NCBI GenBank assembly: GCA_900167925.1 | Contig: FUZM01000003.1 | Span: forward strand, 1 to 64,000 | Direction of reading: 5' to 3' | Length of the DNA: 64,000 bases | From: Bacteroidales bacterium WCE2008 | Lineage (GTDB): Bacteria; Bacteroidota; Bacteroidia; Bacteroidales; UBA932 | Shown: positions 27,528-35,834 of the stretch, one piece after another | How positions within the stretch are numbered: the stretch's first letter is position 1 | Layout: each line of letters starts with the position of its first letter | Translations under genes and position numbers: made by a program | Notes under the pieces: generated by a model | Seen by the model: the letters and a program-made list of their open reading frames with translations, nothing else | What the model was told of the DNA's origin: nothing | Databases searched by the model: none

Positions 27528-29450
27528 ATGAACACTATTTTGACTATGCTGGCAGCCGCCATATTCTCGGCGATCAGCCCGGACGGGAAACTGTGCGTAG
27601 ATTTCAGTTATTCGGATGAATCCGCGCTATGCTACTCAATCAGCTACGAAGGAAACGGGATGGTCTCCCCTTCTCCCTTAGGCCTTGTCGCCAACTTCGC
27701 GGACTTCACCAGACTTACACTGAAAAGTCAGGAAATCTCGCATAAGACTGTCGAATACGACATGGACAGGATCAAGGCAAGCCATGTCAGACGCGAGGCC
27801 AACGATATCATTCTCCATACCGTCAATCCGGACGGCCGCCTTCTGGACATCGAATTCATGATCTTCGACAACGACGTGGCCTTCCGTTACCTCGTCCCGA
27901 AGGACTCCGAGACCGGCAGCATCAGGGTCATGGACGAGAAGACATCGTTCCGCTTCCCTGAAGGGACGGTAACATACCTGACTCCGCAGAGCGATGCGAT
28001 GGTCGGATGGAAGCGGACCAAGCCGAGCTACGAGGAATACTACGAACTCGCCGCCCCTATGGACAAGAAATCGGCTTTCGGCCATGGATATACTTTTCCA
28101 TGTCTTTTCAAGACCGCCGGCGGCTGGGTTCTGGTCAGCGAGACTGGAGTCGACAGCCGGTACTGCGGATGCCGTCTCGAAGACTTCGACGGCCGGGGCT
28201 ACAAGATCGGATTCCCCATGCCGGAAGAGAATAACGGTAACGGGACCATAGAGCCGGCCTTCGCCCTTCCGGGAGCGACGGCATGGCGCACGATCACCGT
28301 CGGAAGCAGCCTTGCCCCGATCGTCGAGACTACTATAGCCTTCGACGTCGTGACTCCGAAATACGAGCCCCGCCACAGATACGAGACTGGAAAGGGAACA
28401 TGGAGCTGGATTCTCTGGCAGGATCCGAGCATAAATTATCCGGACCAGGTCCGATTCATCGACCTCGCCTCCGCAATGGGTTACAAGTTCAGTCTTGTAG
28501 ACAGCTACTGGGACGAGAATATCGGGCATGACAGGATTGCCGAGCTTTCCGCCTACGCGCAGAGCATGAACGTCAGTCTCTTCCTCTGGTACGCCTCCAG
28601 CGGCTGGTGGAACGATATCGTCCAGGGCCCGGTCAACGTCATGAGCGATCCCATACGCAGAAAACAGGAGATGCGCTGGATGCAGTCGATAGGCGTCAAA
28701 GGAATAAAGGTGGATTTCTTCGGCGGAGACAAGCAGGAGACCATACGCCTCTACGAGGAGATACTCAGCGACGCAGACGACTACGGCCTGATGGTCATTT
28801 TCCACGGCTGCACCCTGCCTAGAGGATGGGAAAGGATGTATCCGAACTATGTAGGCAGCGAGGCTGTCCGGGCTTCGGAGAATCTCATCTTCAATCAGCA
28901 TGACTGCGACCTCGAAGCCCTCAACGCCTGCCTGCATCCGTTCATCAGGAACGCAGTCGGCAGCATGGAGTTCGGAGGTGCATTCCTCAACAAGAGAATG
29001 GACAAGAATAACGGCAGACCCGATGCCAATGGCCGGGTAAGAGGCAATGTCCGCCGCACGACCGACGCCTTCGAGCTGGCCACGGCAATTCTCTTCCAGA
29101 ATCCTGTCCAGAACTTCGCGCTTGCGCCTAACAATCTCGAAGACGCCCCGGCCGTATGTCTCGATTTCATGAGAAAAGTCCCGACAGAATGGGACGAGAC
29201 CAGACTGGTCGACGGGATGCCGGGCGAATTCTGCATTCTTGCAAGACGTCACGGGACGACATGGTATGTAGGAGCGATCAGCGCTTCCGACAAACCGGTC
29301 CATGTCGACGTCAAGGAGCTGGAGAAGCGTTTCGGAGGTAAAGCCACAGTAATCAGCACCAGCAATGGCGAGCCCGTCCTTTCCGGAGCCGGGAAGAAAC
29401 CATTCGTTATTTCAGCGAACGACGGACTTGCTGTTACTATAGAAAAATAA
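27528..29450 (+). CDS. glycoside hydrolase family 97
   Basis: This 640-aa secreted enzyme is of family GH97 (alpha-glucosidases and alpha-galactosidases). It has a short signal peptide, a beta-sandwich N-terminal domain (SPDGKLCVDFSY...SPLGLVANF), the TIM barrel (KFSLVDSYWDE, SLFLWYASSGWW) and a C-terminal beta domain. The segment GIKVDFFGGD has D396 at the place of the nucleophile of retaining GH97 enzymes (inverting SusB-type enzymes lack it), and SEAVRASEN holds E445, the candidate acid/base. It is therefore more likely a retaining alpha-galactosidase-type enzyme. Its 3' end overlaps that of the convergent transporter gene by 14 bases. Confidence 0.9.
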   Translation: MNTILTMLAAAIFSAISPDGKLCVDFSYSDESALCYSISYEGNGMVSPSPLGLVANFADFTRLTLKSQEISHKTVEYDMDRIKASHVRREANDIILHTVNPDGRLLDIEFMIFDNDVAFRYLVPKDSETGSIRVMDEKTSFRFPEGTVTYLTPQSDAMVGWKRTKPSYEEYYELAAPMDKKSAFGHGYTFPCLFKTAGGWVLVSETGVDSRYCGCRLEDFDGRGYKIGFPMPEENNGNGTIEPAFALPGATAWRTITVGSSLAPIVETTIAFDVVTPKYEPRHRYETGKGTWSWILWQDPSINYPDQVRFIDLASAMGYKFSLVDSYWDENIGHDRIAELSAYAQSMNVSLFLWYASSGWWNDIVQGPVNVMSDPIRRKQEMRWMQSIGVKGIKVDFFGGDKQETIRLYEEILSDADDYGLMVIFHGCTLPRGWERMYPNYVGSEAVRASENLIFNQHDCDLEALNACLHPFIRNAVGSMEFGGAFLNKRMDKNNGRPDANGRVRGNVRRTTDAFELATAILFQNPVQNFALAPNNLEDAPAVCLDFMRKVPTEWDETRLVDGMPGEFCILARRHGTTWYVGAISASDKPVHVDVKELEKRFGGKATVISTSNGEPVLSGAGKKPFVISANDGLAVTIEK

Positions 29451-31098
29451 CCAGCAGAAGCTGGGCAAGAATTACCCTGACCGCCATGGCGAGAGGATAT
29501 ACGGAAGTATAACTCAAAGCCGGGCGGTCTCCGTAATCTGAAGACGAAGCATAGTTAAGGGCCATAGGATTGGCCATCGCTCCGCAAAGCATGCCGCTGA
29601 CGGCGCCGTAGTCAAGTCGGAAAGCCTTGAACGAAAGCACGCCCACCAGAACCACGGGTATCACCGTAATCGAGAAACCGAGGCCTATCCAGAGCAGGCC
29701 TTCCGGACGGAAGACAGTCTCGAAGAACTGTCCGCCGGCAGAGAGTCCGAGGCATACCAGATAGATCGACAGCCCGAGCCTGCGTAGCATAAGATTTGCG
29801 CTTTCGGTCGTATATGTCTTGACATGGATCCTCGGCCCGAGCGCCCCCATCAGGATTCCGGAGATTATCGGTCCTCCGGCAAGTCCCAGCCTGACCGGAG
29901 CGGATATCCCGGGCACGGCTATAGGAATCGCGCCAAGTACGAGTCCGAGAATGATTCCTATGCACATAGAGACCAGGTTAGGTTCATAGAGGTGCTTCAG
30001 TACGTTTCCTATCTCTTTCTCAACCTCAGGCATCGATTTCTCTTCTCCTACGACTATAACCCGGTCCCCGAGCTGGAGCACCAGATCCGGAGTGGCAAGG
30101 AATCTCATTCCGGAACGTATCACTCTGGAGATGTTGACTCCATAGCGGTTCCTTAGCCTCAACGCACCGATTGTCTTTCCGTTGATTTCCGGTCTGGAGA
30201 CTATCATCGAGTGCGACACGAGCATATCGTCAAGCTTATTCCAGTCGATTTCCTCCCCGTTCATGTCCTTTCTCTCTTCCTTTCCGAATATCTTCTGCAG
30301 AAGGGACTCGGATGCCCGGTTAGTTATGACAAGAAGACGGTCCCCTTCCTCGATTACTGTCTCCGAGGACGGGATCAGCACCGTATTGTCCCTCCATACT
30401 CTGGAGATGACGAAGCGTTCAGGGGATGATGAGGATATATCTTTGACGGTCTGGCCGAAGATTGCCGGATTGACGACGTCGAATGTCCCTACGAAAGTGC
30501 TGTCCTGATCCTGGTTGTTGCTGTCGGAAGAGCCGGGATAACGGGAGAACAGGGAGCGCAGGAAGATCAGGGCCATGATCACTCCGACGACACCGAGAGG
30601 ATAGGTAACGGCAGTCGCGAGAGCGGGAGAATGCTCAGGAAGACCCATCTGGTGGAGGGTCTGCTGGGCCGCTGCAAGCGCCGGGGTATTTGTCACGGCG
30701 CCGGAAAGGACTCCGACCATGTCCTGGATCGAAACCGGAGTTACATAACTGAAGATTACTGCCATTGCAGTGCCCAGGAATACGACAAGCAGGCTGAGCA
30801 TGTTCAGTTTGAGGCCGCCTCTGCGAAAGGAGTTGAAGAATCCGGGGCCGACCTGGAGTCCGAGAGCATACACAAAGATTATGAGTCCGAAATCCTGGGC
30901 GAACGAAAGCATCACAGGATTGCCTGTAAGGCCGAAATGGCCGGCTATGATTCCGCAGAAGAAAACAAAGGTGACGCCGAGCGAAACGCCTTTGATTTTG
31001 AGCTTTCCCAACGCATGGCCCATCGCCATTATAAGGAAAATGACGACTATAGCCTGCACGGAGGAAGGCTCCTGCAGCAGATTATTTATCAAATTCAT
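29437..31098 (-). CDS. AspT/YidE-family transporter with two TrkA-C domains
   Basis: This 553-aa integral membrane protein has the family layout: five or six membrane segments, a cytoplasmic middle with two TrkA-C domains (about residues 205-375, DRLLVITNRASE and GDRVIVVGEEK), then another membrane half. The halves carry the mirrored motifs YALGLQVGPGFF and LGLSAGGQFFE. The family includes the aspartate:alanine antiporter AspT; most members are of unknown substrate. The RCK-like middle suggests ligand gating. It is divergent from the NigD-like gene. Confidence 0.9.
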   Translation of the reverse strand: MNLINNLLQEPSSVQAIVVIFLIMAMGHALGKLKIKGVSLGVTFVFFCGIIAGHFGLTGNPVMLSFAQDFGLIIFVYALGLQVGPGFFNSFRRGGLKLNMLSLLVVFLGTAMAVIFSYVTPVSIQDMVGVLSGAVTNTPALAAAQQTLHQMGLPEHSPALATAVTYPLGVVGVIMALIFLRSLFSRYPGSSDSNNQDQDSTFVGTFDVVNPAIFGQTVKDISSSSPERFVISRVWRDNTVLIPSSETVIEEGDRLLVITNRASESLLQKIFGKEERKDMNGEEIDWNKLDDMLVSHSMIVSRPEINGKTIGALRLRNRYGVNISRVIRSGMRFLATPDLVLQLGDRVIVVGEEKSMPEVEKEIGNVLKHLYEPNLVSMCIGIILGLVLGAIPIAVPGISAPVRLGLAGGPIISGILMGALGPRIHVKTYTTESANLMLRRLGLSIYLVCLGLSAGGQFFETVFRPEGLLWIGLGFSITVIPVVLVGVLSFKAFRLDYGAVSGMLCGAMANPMALNYASSSDYGDRPALSYTSVYPLAMAVRVILAQLLLVIFL

Positions 31099-31122
31099 TT
31101 AGTTACTTACCGATTAACGGAG

Positions 31123-31150
31123 CAAAGTTATTATTTTTATGTTAATTTTG
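31123..31150. promoter_or_regulatory. divergent -7 elements between transporter and NigD genes
   Basis: TAACTTTG on the minus strand (31130 to 31123) and TAATTTTG on the plus strand (31143-31150) each fit TAnnTTTG. They are separated by 12 bases. Confidence 0.4.
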
Positions 31151-31186
31151 TGCAAGGTTCATGCAATTTGGGATTTAGTTGTTGTA

Positions 31187-31891
31187 ATGAAGATAAAAAA
31201 GCCTTTAATACTGTTCTCCATGCTGCTCATGACTCTCTCATGCGCAAAGGACATGTCATCTAATTTCAATTTCGATGGCGGAAAAAAAGACGTGGAGCCC
31301 AAGATGGCTATAGTTACCGTGAAGCAGTCTCCGGCAAAAATCATCTATTTCCAGCTTGACGATAAGACGAGGCTTCTCCCGCAGAACTATATTCTGGGCT
31401 ATTCAGGGATGGAGAGGCTTATGTGCTCTCTGGTCATCGACAATAGTCATGAGGACCCGGTATATGGCAAACATGCCTGGATCGACTGGGAAGGCGGATT
31501 TATAGAAAAAGGAATTTTCCATAACAGTATAACCAGCAGTACTGCCCTGGACCTTGACGATCCGAAGCATGGGCTGGATATTCCTGATTCGTGGGTCAAT
31601 TCCGTAGAGGACGGATTCCTCACGCTTGAGTACAAGACCTGGTGGGGTTTCGCTCCTGCGCATCACGACCTCTATCTCGTAGCATACTGCAACTTATCTG
31701 ACCCTTATGAAGTCTGGCTATACCAGAATACCAATGGTGACCGCAAAGATTACTACGACAGCAGTTTCATATGCTTTGACATAAATGAACTGCCTGACAC
31801 CGGAGATGAATATAAACCGTTGACTCTTAAATGGACCTCGCCTGACGGCAAGACGCACAGCAAAAGATTTGAATTTAAGACAAGAAAATAG
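31187..31891 (+). CDS. NigD-like lipoprotein
   Basis: This 234-aa lipoprotein (SMLLMTLSCAKDMSS) shows the NigD family pattern: an N-terminal OB-like domain with AKIIYFQLDDKTRLLPQN and a C-terminal beta sandwich (SFICFDINELPDTGD...LTLKWTSPDG). NigD proteins occur in Bacteroidales surface and bacteriocin-resistance loci; the function is not defined. ATG 31187 is chosen at the start of the signal peptide. The gene overlaps the ECF sigma gene by 23 bases, so the two are coupled. Confidence 0.8.
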   Translation: MKIKKPLILFSMLLMTLSCAKDMSSNFNFDGGKKDVEPKMAIVTVKQSPAKIIYFQLDDKTRLLPQNYILGYSGMERLMCSLVIDNSHEDPVYGKHAWIDWEGGFIEKGIFHNSITSSTALDLDDPKHGLDIPDSWVNSVEDGFLTLEYKTWWGFAPAHHDLYLVAYCNLSDPYEVWLYQNTNGDRKDYYDSSFICFDINELPDTGDEYKPLTLKWTSPDGKTHSKRFEFKTRK

Positions 31892-32438
31892 ACTGGCTGA
31901 AGAAACTATACTGACCCTTGTCAGAAGAGGAGATACCAACGCGATGCAGATTTTCTATAATCAGTACGCGGGGTATCTTACGGCTGTCTGTTCCAGATAC
32001 GTGGTAGATACCGACCAGGTCAAGGACATTCTCCAGGAAGCTTTCATAAAGATTTTCGACAGTCTTGACAAGTTTGAGTTCAGGGGTGAAGGAAGCGTCA
32101 AAGCCTGGGTAAGAAGGATAGTAGTCAACGACTCGATCCGTTATCTGAAGCACAACTGCAAGGTCAGCCTTGTCTATGACATCCCGGACACCCCCGACGA
32201 AGACGAGGATCCTCCATACGGAGACGTACCGGCTTCTGTAATCCAGCAGATGATCAAGGAATTGCCGGACGGATACAGGACAGTATTCAACCTTTACGTA
32301 TTCGAAGACAAGAGCCACAAGGAAATAGCTTCCCTGCTCGGCATCAAAGAAGATTCTTCAGCATCACAGTTGTTCAGGGCGAAGAAAATCCTGGCGACAA
32401 GAATCAAAGAATACCTAAACAGAAACAGAGATGAGTAA
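31869..32438 (+). CDS. ECF-type RNA polymerase sigma factor
   Basis: This 189-aa sigma-70 family protein has region 2 (QVKDILQEAFIKIFDSLDKFEF, then GSVKAWVRRIVVNDSIRYL) and region 4 (LPDGYRTVFNLYVFEDKSHKEIASLLGIKEDSSASQLFRAKK). The start is TTG at 31869, inside the end of the NigD gene; a start further in would cut into region 2. The downstream gene, which overlaps by ATGAG, carries an anti-sigma-like N-terminus. It is thus the centre of a small signalling operon: lipoprotein, sigma factor, membrane-anchored regulator with a barrel. Confidence 0.93.
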   Translation: MNLRQENRLAEETILTLVRRGDTNAMQIFYNQYAGYLTAVCSRYVVDTDQVKDILQEAFIKIFDSLDKFEFRGEGSVKAWVRRIVVNDSIRYLKHNCKVSLVYDIPDTPDEDEDPPYGDVPASVIQQMIKELPDGYRTVFNLYVFEDKSHKEIASLLGIKEDSSASQLFRAKKILATRIKEYLNRNRDE

Positions 32439-33681
32439 TAATGAATGGAAATACAGGTTGAGGGAAAGTCTCGAAGACTATACCGAAGCCGCCCCTGAAG
32501 GGCTGTGGGACGCAGTCAGGACGGGTGTATCAGCTAAGAAGCGCAGACGCGTGATTGCATGGTGGAGTTCCGCTGTTGGAATGTCCGCCGCAGCCGCCAT
32601 TGTCGCCGGAGTATTTCTGTTCCGTGACAAATCTTCGGAAAACATAGATGTCCTCGTCCCGGACAGTTCTGTGGTAGCCGAGGCTCAAGTCCAGCAGGAA
32701 GATACTCTTGTACATATCGTAGATCTTTCCAGACCGGAAGATATAAACCTTACTGCTTATGTTCCTGTAAAGAAAGCCGATGCTGTTCCGTTTACAGTCA
32801 CCGTACCGGAGGTGGATATAATCCCGGTAGTAATCGATATTGAACCAGTCGACATCATTGTCGAACCGGCCGACATTATCGTTGAGCCTGCCGACATCCA
32901 TATTGAAGACGATATCAAGGTTACGGAGGAAAAACCGGCCCGCAAAGAGAGAGAGATCAAGGAATATGACGGAGATTTGATTGCCTTCGGTTATTCAGCC
33001 AGGAAAAAACCTGCTGTAAGAGTTTCCGGAAACATGGGAGCCTCCCAGACCATATCCTCCGGCAGCTCATACGGAATGGGCACCAAGGGCTTATATTATG
33101 CAAGTCCGACGAATTCCATCGAGAACAATTATTTCTTCGATGTCACCAGGAACCAGCAGACTGAGACAAAGACGAACCATACCAAGAGCCCGTCCCTGAG
33201 CGCCATCATCAGTTTCCCGATTGCGTCCGGATGGTCTGTCGGTACCGGAATAGTTTATTCCAGACTAAAGAACGAGACCGTCTCGGAAAGGAGTATAATG
33301 AAAGCGAGACAAGAGCTTTCAATGGACTATATTGGGATTCCTGTATATGCTGAATATGACCTGTTCACCTGGAAGAGACTGAGCCTCTATGCCGATGCCG
33401 GTCCGATGTTCGAGTTCTGCACCAATGCCAGGACTAAGCATACGGCCATAACCGGAGATAAGATAACTGACAAGACCGAAGAGAAAGCATCTGTCAAAGA
33501 TAACAGGTGGTCAGTCAACGCCAATATAGGCATCCAGGCCAGGATAACCAGACACAGCTATCTGTTCGTGGAACCTGGATTCTCCTACCACTTCAGCAAC
33601 GGCAGCAAGGTCGAGAATTACTATACAGATAAACCGGCAGCCTTCAATCTGAATATCGGCTACCGGTTCATGATTCGTTAG
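32431..33681 (+). CDS. anti-sigma-like / outer-membrane beta-barrel fusion protein
   Basis: The 416-aa protein begins with a short cytosolic part (NNEWKYRLRESLEDYTEAAPEGLWDAV), as in anti-sigma factors that pair with ECF sigmas. One membrane segment follows (about residues 42-62), then an acidic, Pro/Ile-rich spacer with near repeats (VEPADIIVEPADIHIED, around residues 147-163). From about residue 190 there is an outer-membrane-type beta barrel (SLSAIISFPIASGWSVGTGIVYSRL...FNLNIGYRFMIR). An inner-membrane anchor joined to a barrel implies a protein that could span the periplasm. Its last 26 codons recur as a fragment at 39336-39413. Confidence 0.75.
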   Translation: MSNNEWKYRLRESLEDYTEAAPEGLWDAVRTGVSAKKRRRVIAWWSSAVGMSAAAAIVAGVFLFRDKSSENIDVLVPDSSVVAEAQVQQEDTLVHIVDLSRPEDINLTAYVPVKKADAVPFTVTVPEVDIIPVVIDIEPVDIIVEPADIIVEPADIHIEDDIKVTEEKPARKEREIKEYDGDLIAFGYSARKKPAVRVSGNMGASQTISSGSSYGMGTKGLYYASPTNSIENNYFFDVTRNQQTETKTNHTKSPSLSAIISFPIASGWSVGTGIVYSRLKNETVSERSIMKARQELSMDYIGIPVYAEYDLFTWKRLSLYADAGPMFEFCTNARTKHTAITGDKITDKTEEKASVKDNRWSVNANIGIQARITRHSYLFVEPGFSYHFSNGSKVENYYTDKPAAFNLNIGYRFMIR

Positions 33682-33720
33682 TTCCTGTAACTAGAAGTAT
33701 ATAAGGACGACTCCTGCGAG
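33601..33720. repeat. duplicated gene junction, copy A
   Basis: This stretch (3' end of the barrel gene, 9 bases, 3' end of a DUF606 transporter) is closely matched by 39336-39452 in the same order and orientation. Both coding ends stay in frame in both copies, with scattered substitutions. Between the copies lie the fimbrillin-like gene and the riboflavin operon. Confidence 0.8.
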
Positions 33721-33800
33721 ACCAAACAATCCGCCTATCCAGATCCAGAGAGGACCCTTGATCGGGGTCTTCCCTGCGAGACTTCTGTCATGTTTCTCAT
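33691..33800 (-). pseudogene. fragment of a DUF606 (YdcZ-like) transporter gene
   Basis: Read on the minus strand, this gives GKTPIKGPLWIWIGGLFG fused in frame to LAGVVLIYF and a stop. It matches the C-terminal part of the intact transporter at 39423-40334, but about 58 codons between GGLLG and LAGVVLIYF are missing and no start is present. It is a decayed remnant of the transporter gene. Confidence 0.8.
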
Positions 33801-33921
33801 ATTCAAATTCTTAAAGAATAAGCCGGCGAAAAAATACAAAAAAATGCAGGAAAATGATATAAAGTCCAACAGAAAAATATACATTACAGTACTTACAGTA
33901 ATCATATTTTAAAAAACAACC

Positions 33922-35574
33922 ATGGAAAAAATTAATCTATTATGTCTGGGCTGGACAGCTCTGGCCCTGATTATGGGCAGTTGCGCTCAAGAGGACATCA
34001 TCATCAAAGAAGAAACCGGGCCGGAGAACCGGAAGACACTCAGCATCAGAGTGACCGACGGAGGATATTATGGCAACCAGCCGACACGCGCAGACGAAAG
34101 CAACGAGGAAGAATACAACGGCGACGCGACATCGATGAGGACAAGGTTCATTGCCGGAGACAAGATCGGCGTATTCTCAATCTCGGGAGAAGGCGCCACC
34201 CACTACCAGAACCTGGAACTCGCATTCGACGGAACCGAATGGAAAAATCCTGAAGGAGAGCCCTTCTACTATTTCCCGGGCATGAAATACTTTGCCTATT
34301 ATCCGTACGACAAAAATTTCAACATCGACAAAGTCAACTGGAACAGGGACAGCGCCGCCGGATTCTTTTCGACATACATCAATGAATGGATGCCATTGGA
34401 GGACCAGTCCACCACGCTGAAGTACATTGCCAGCGACCTTATGGTAGGAGACGGAGGGCTGACCGAGGACGGAGCGTTCACTTTTATCCTTGGCCACACG
34501 ATGGGGCTCATCTTCATTTCTGCAGCCGAGGAAATCAAGGGTACGGTCTATCTCTTCCCAAAGCTTCCCGAATCTGATGCGATGGAAACACTCTCATCCG
34601 ACAGCAAGATTTACGACTTTGAGCAGAAAGTCTTCAAGCCAAGCCGAAGGCAGGGTTACTACCGTTATCTCGTAAAACCCGGACAGTCCAAGTTCATTTC
34701 CGGCAAGAATCCTGACGGAAGGATATTCAGCTTCACCTGCTCAAACGTGAGCGCAGGACGATATAAGAAATTCATCATAGACGGGGGCTTTAATCCGGCC
34801 AATTCGGAAATCGAGGACTTCACCGTACAGATTGGCGATGTGCTGTTCAACGACATGCACATAAAGCACAGACCTGCGGATGGCACCACTCTGTCGGGAG
34901 ACAAAGCAGGAATCATAGTTTACCTTGCCGACTTTCATGATGAATATACGGAGGGTTATACCCACGGCCTGGTACTTGCGAATGAATTGGAAATTGTCAG
35001 GAGTTCGGAGTCCGGTCGCAGCTGGACCTACGATCAATATACGACAGAAATGGCAGATCATCCCGGACTTGCCAACTGCAGCACCGTAATACAAGCCTTG
35101 AATGACAAATCCGGCCTCACAAACTCGCTGACAGTAGGCAGCACGGAAGGTCTGGGAGATCTGACACGAGACCATACCACAACTCTGCCAATTTATAGCA
35201 GAGCCTCCAAATGGTTTACTTTAAGCGCCGGACAGTGGATCAAGATACTTGAAGAATGGGGAGCGACATTGAGTGTAGAGCTAAATAATAGCACAAAAAA
35301 GATGGATTTCACTTACAATAGCAAGATACAACCGGGAAATACCGTTTTCAAGGATGATTTCAAATATCTGTGGACATCCCATTATCCAACGACAAACACC
35401 AGTTCATATAGCAATCCAACCGAAAATAAATATTATGCAATAAGCAGCACGGAAGCTAACGATAAAGGAACATTCATATGGATGTTCAAACTATCCAAGA
35501 CTACGGCTCCTTATGGAGAAAGGAAGAGAAAAGATTATTCTGACGGCCGTGTCTGGAGAGGTTTTGCTTTTTGA
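33922..35574 (+). CDS. fimbrillin-like (Mfa-like) lipoprotein
   Basis: The 550-aa protein has a lipoprotein signal (ALALIMGSCAQEDI). The pattern GDKIGVFSISG, then YYFPGMKYFAYYPYDKN, matches fimbrillin-like proteins (Mfa-like), which form or cap surface fimbriae of Bacteroidales. The end YSDGRVWRGFAF is like the conserved C-terminus of such proteins. It has no neighbouring fimbrial usher or anchor gene here, so it may work alone as an adhesin. Its stop codon overlaps the -33 element of the riboflavin operon promoter. No promoter of its own is clear in the AT-rich DNA upstream. Confidence 0.78.
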   Translation: MEKINLLCLGWTALALIMGSCAQEDIIIKEETGPENRKTLSIRVTDGGYYGNQPTRADESNEEEYNGDATSMRTRFIAGDKIGVFSISGEGATHYQNLELAFDGTEWKNPEGEPFYYFPGMKYFAYYPYDKNFNIDKVNWNRDSAAGFFSTYINEWMPLEDQSTTLKYIASDLMVGDGGLTEDGAFTFILGHTMGLIFISAAEEIKGTVYLFPKLPESDAMETLSSDSKIYDFEQKVFKPSRRQGYYRYLVKPGQSKFISGKNPDGRIFSFTCSNVSAGRYKKFIIDGGFNPANSEIEDFTVQIGDVLFNDMHIKHRPADGTTLSGDKAGIIVYLADFHDEYTEGYTHGLVLANELEIVRSSESGRSWTYDQYTTEMADHPGLANCSTVIQALNDKSGLTNSLTVGSTEGLGDLTRDHTTTLPIYSRASKWFTLSAGQWIKILEEWGATLSVELNNSTKKMDFTYNSKIQPGNTVFKDDFKYLWTSHYPTTNTSSYSNPTENKYYAISSTEANDKGTFIWMFKLSKTTAPYGERKRKDYSDGRVWRGFAF

Positions 35575-35600
35575 TGTAAGAAAAAAAAATCATACCTTTG
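35570..35600 (+). promoter_or_regulatory. promoter of the riboflavin operon
   Basis: TTTG (35570-35573), exactly 19 bases, then TACCTTTG (35593-35600): a perfect match to the Bacteroidetes promoter. The predicted start falls just before the FMN riboswitch at 35613. The -33 box covers the stop codon of the fimbrillin-like gene. Confidence 0.75.
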
Positions 35601-35612
35601 TCGTCAGATAAA

Positions 35613-35734
35613 TATCTCTTCAGGGCAGGGTGTAATCCCCTACTGGCGGTGACAGTCCGCGACTCCCCTTTTTGGGGACTGAACCGGTGAAATTCCGATA
35701 CCAACGGTGACAGTCCGGATGGAAGACGAGATAT
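35613..35734 (+). promoter_or_regulatory. FMN riboswitch (RFN element)
   Basis: The conserved RFN blocks are present in order: ATCTCTTCAGGGCAGGGTG, CCCCTACTGGCGGTGACAG, a variable hairpin (CTCCCC-TTTTT-GGGGA), CCGGTGAAATTCCGATACC, and AACGGTGACAGTCCGGATG followed by GAAGACGAGAT. The 5' and 3' ends pair (ATCTC / GAGAT). FMN binding is known to cause terminator formation, and a terminator lies 49 bases on, before ribD. Confidence 0.97.
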
Positions 35735-35783
35735 GGTCGGGATGACGCCGAATCGGTGTCGTTTCGATTGTATGGATATAGCT

Positions 35784-35818
35784 ATGCCCTGAGTGCTTAT
35801 TGCATTCAGGGCATTTTT
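35784..35818 (+). terminator. riboswitch-controlled terminator before ribD
   Basis: The stem ATGCCCTGA / TCAGGGCAT is followed by TTTTT and lies between the FMN riboswitch and the ribD start. It is the expected expression platform for transcription attenuation. Confidence 0.88.
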
Positions 35819-35834
35819 CATATACAAAACAGAC

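Noticed and set aside
27678..29303. 541-codon open frame antisense to the GH97 gene
   Set aside because: It is the complement of a clear GH97 coding sequence with GC-biased third positions. No domain or start signal supports it.
30631..31263. 210-codon open frame opposite the AspT-like transporter
   Set aside because: It covers the 5' end of the transporter gene on the wrong strand and its product is a hydrophilic shadow.
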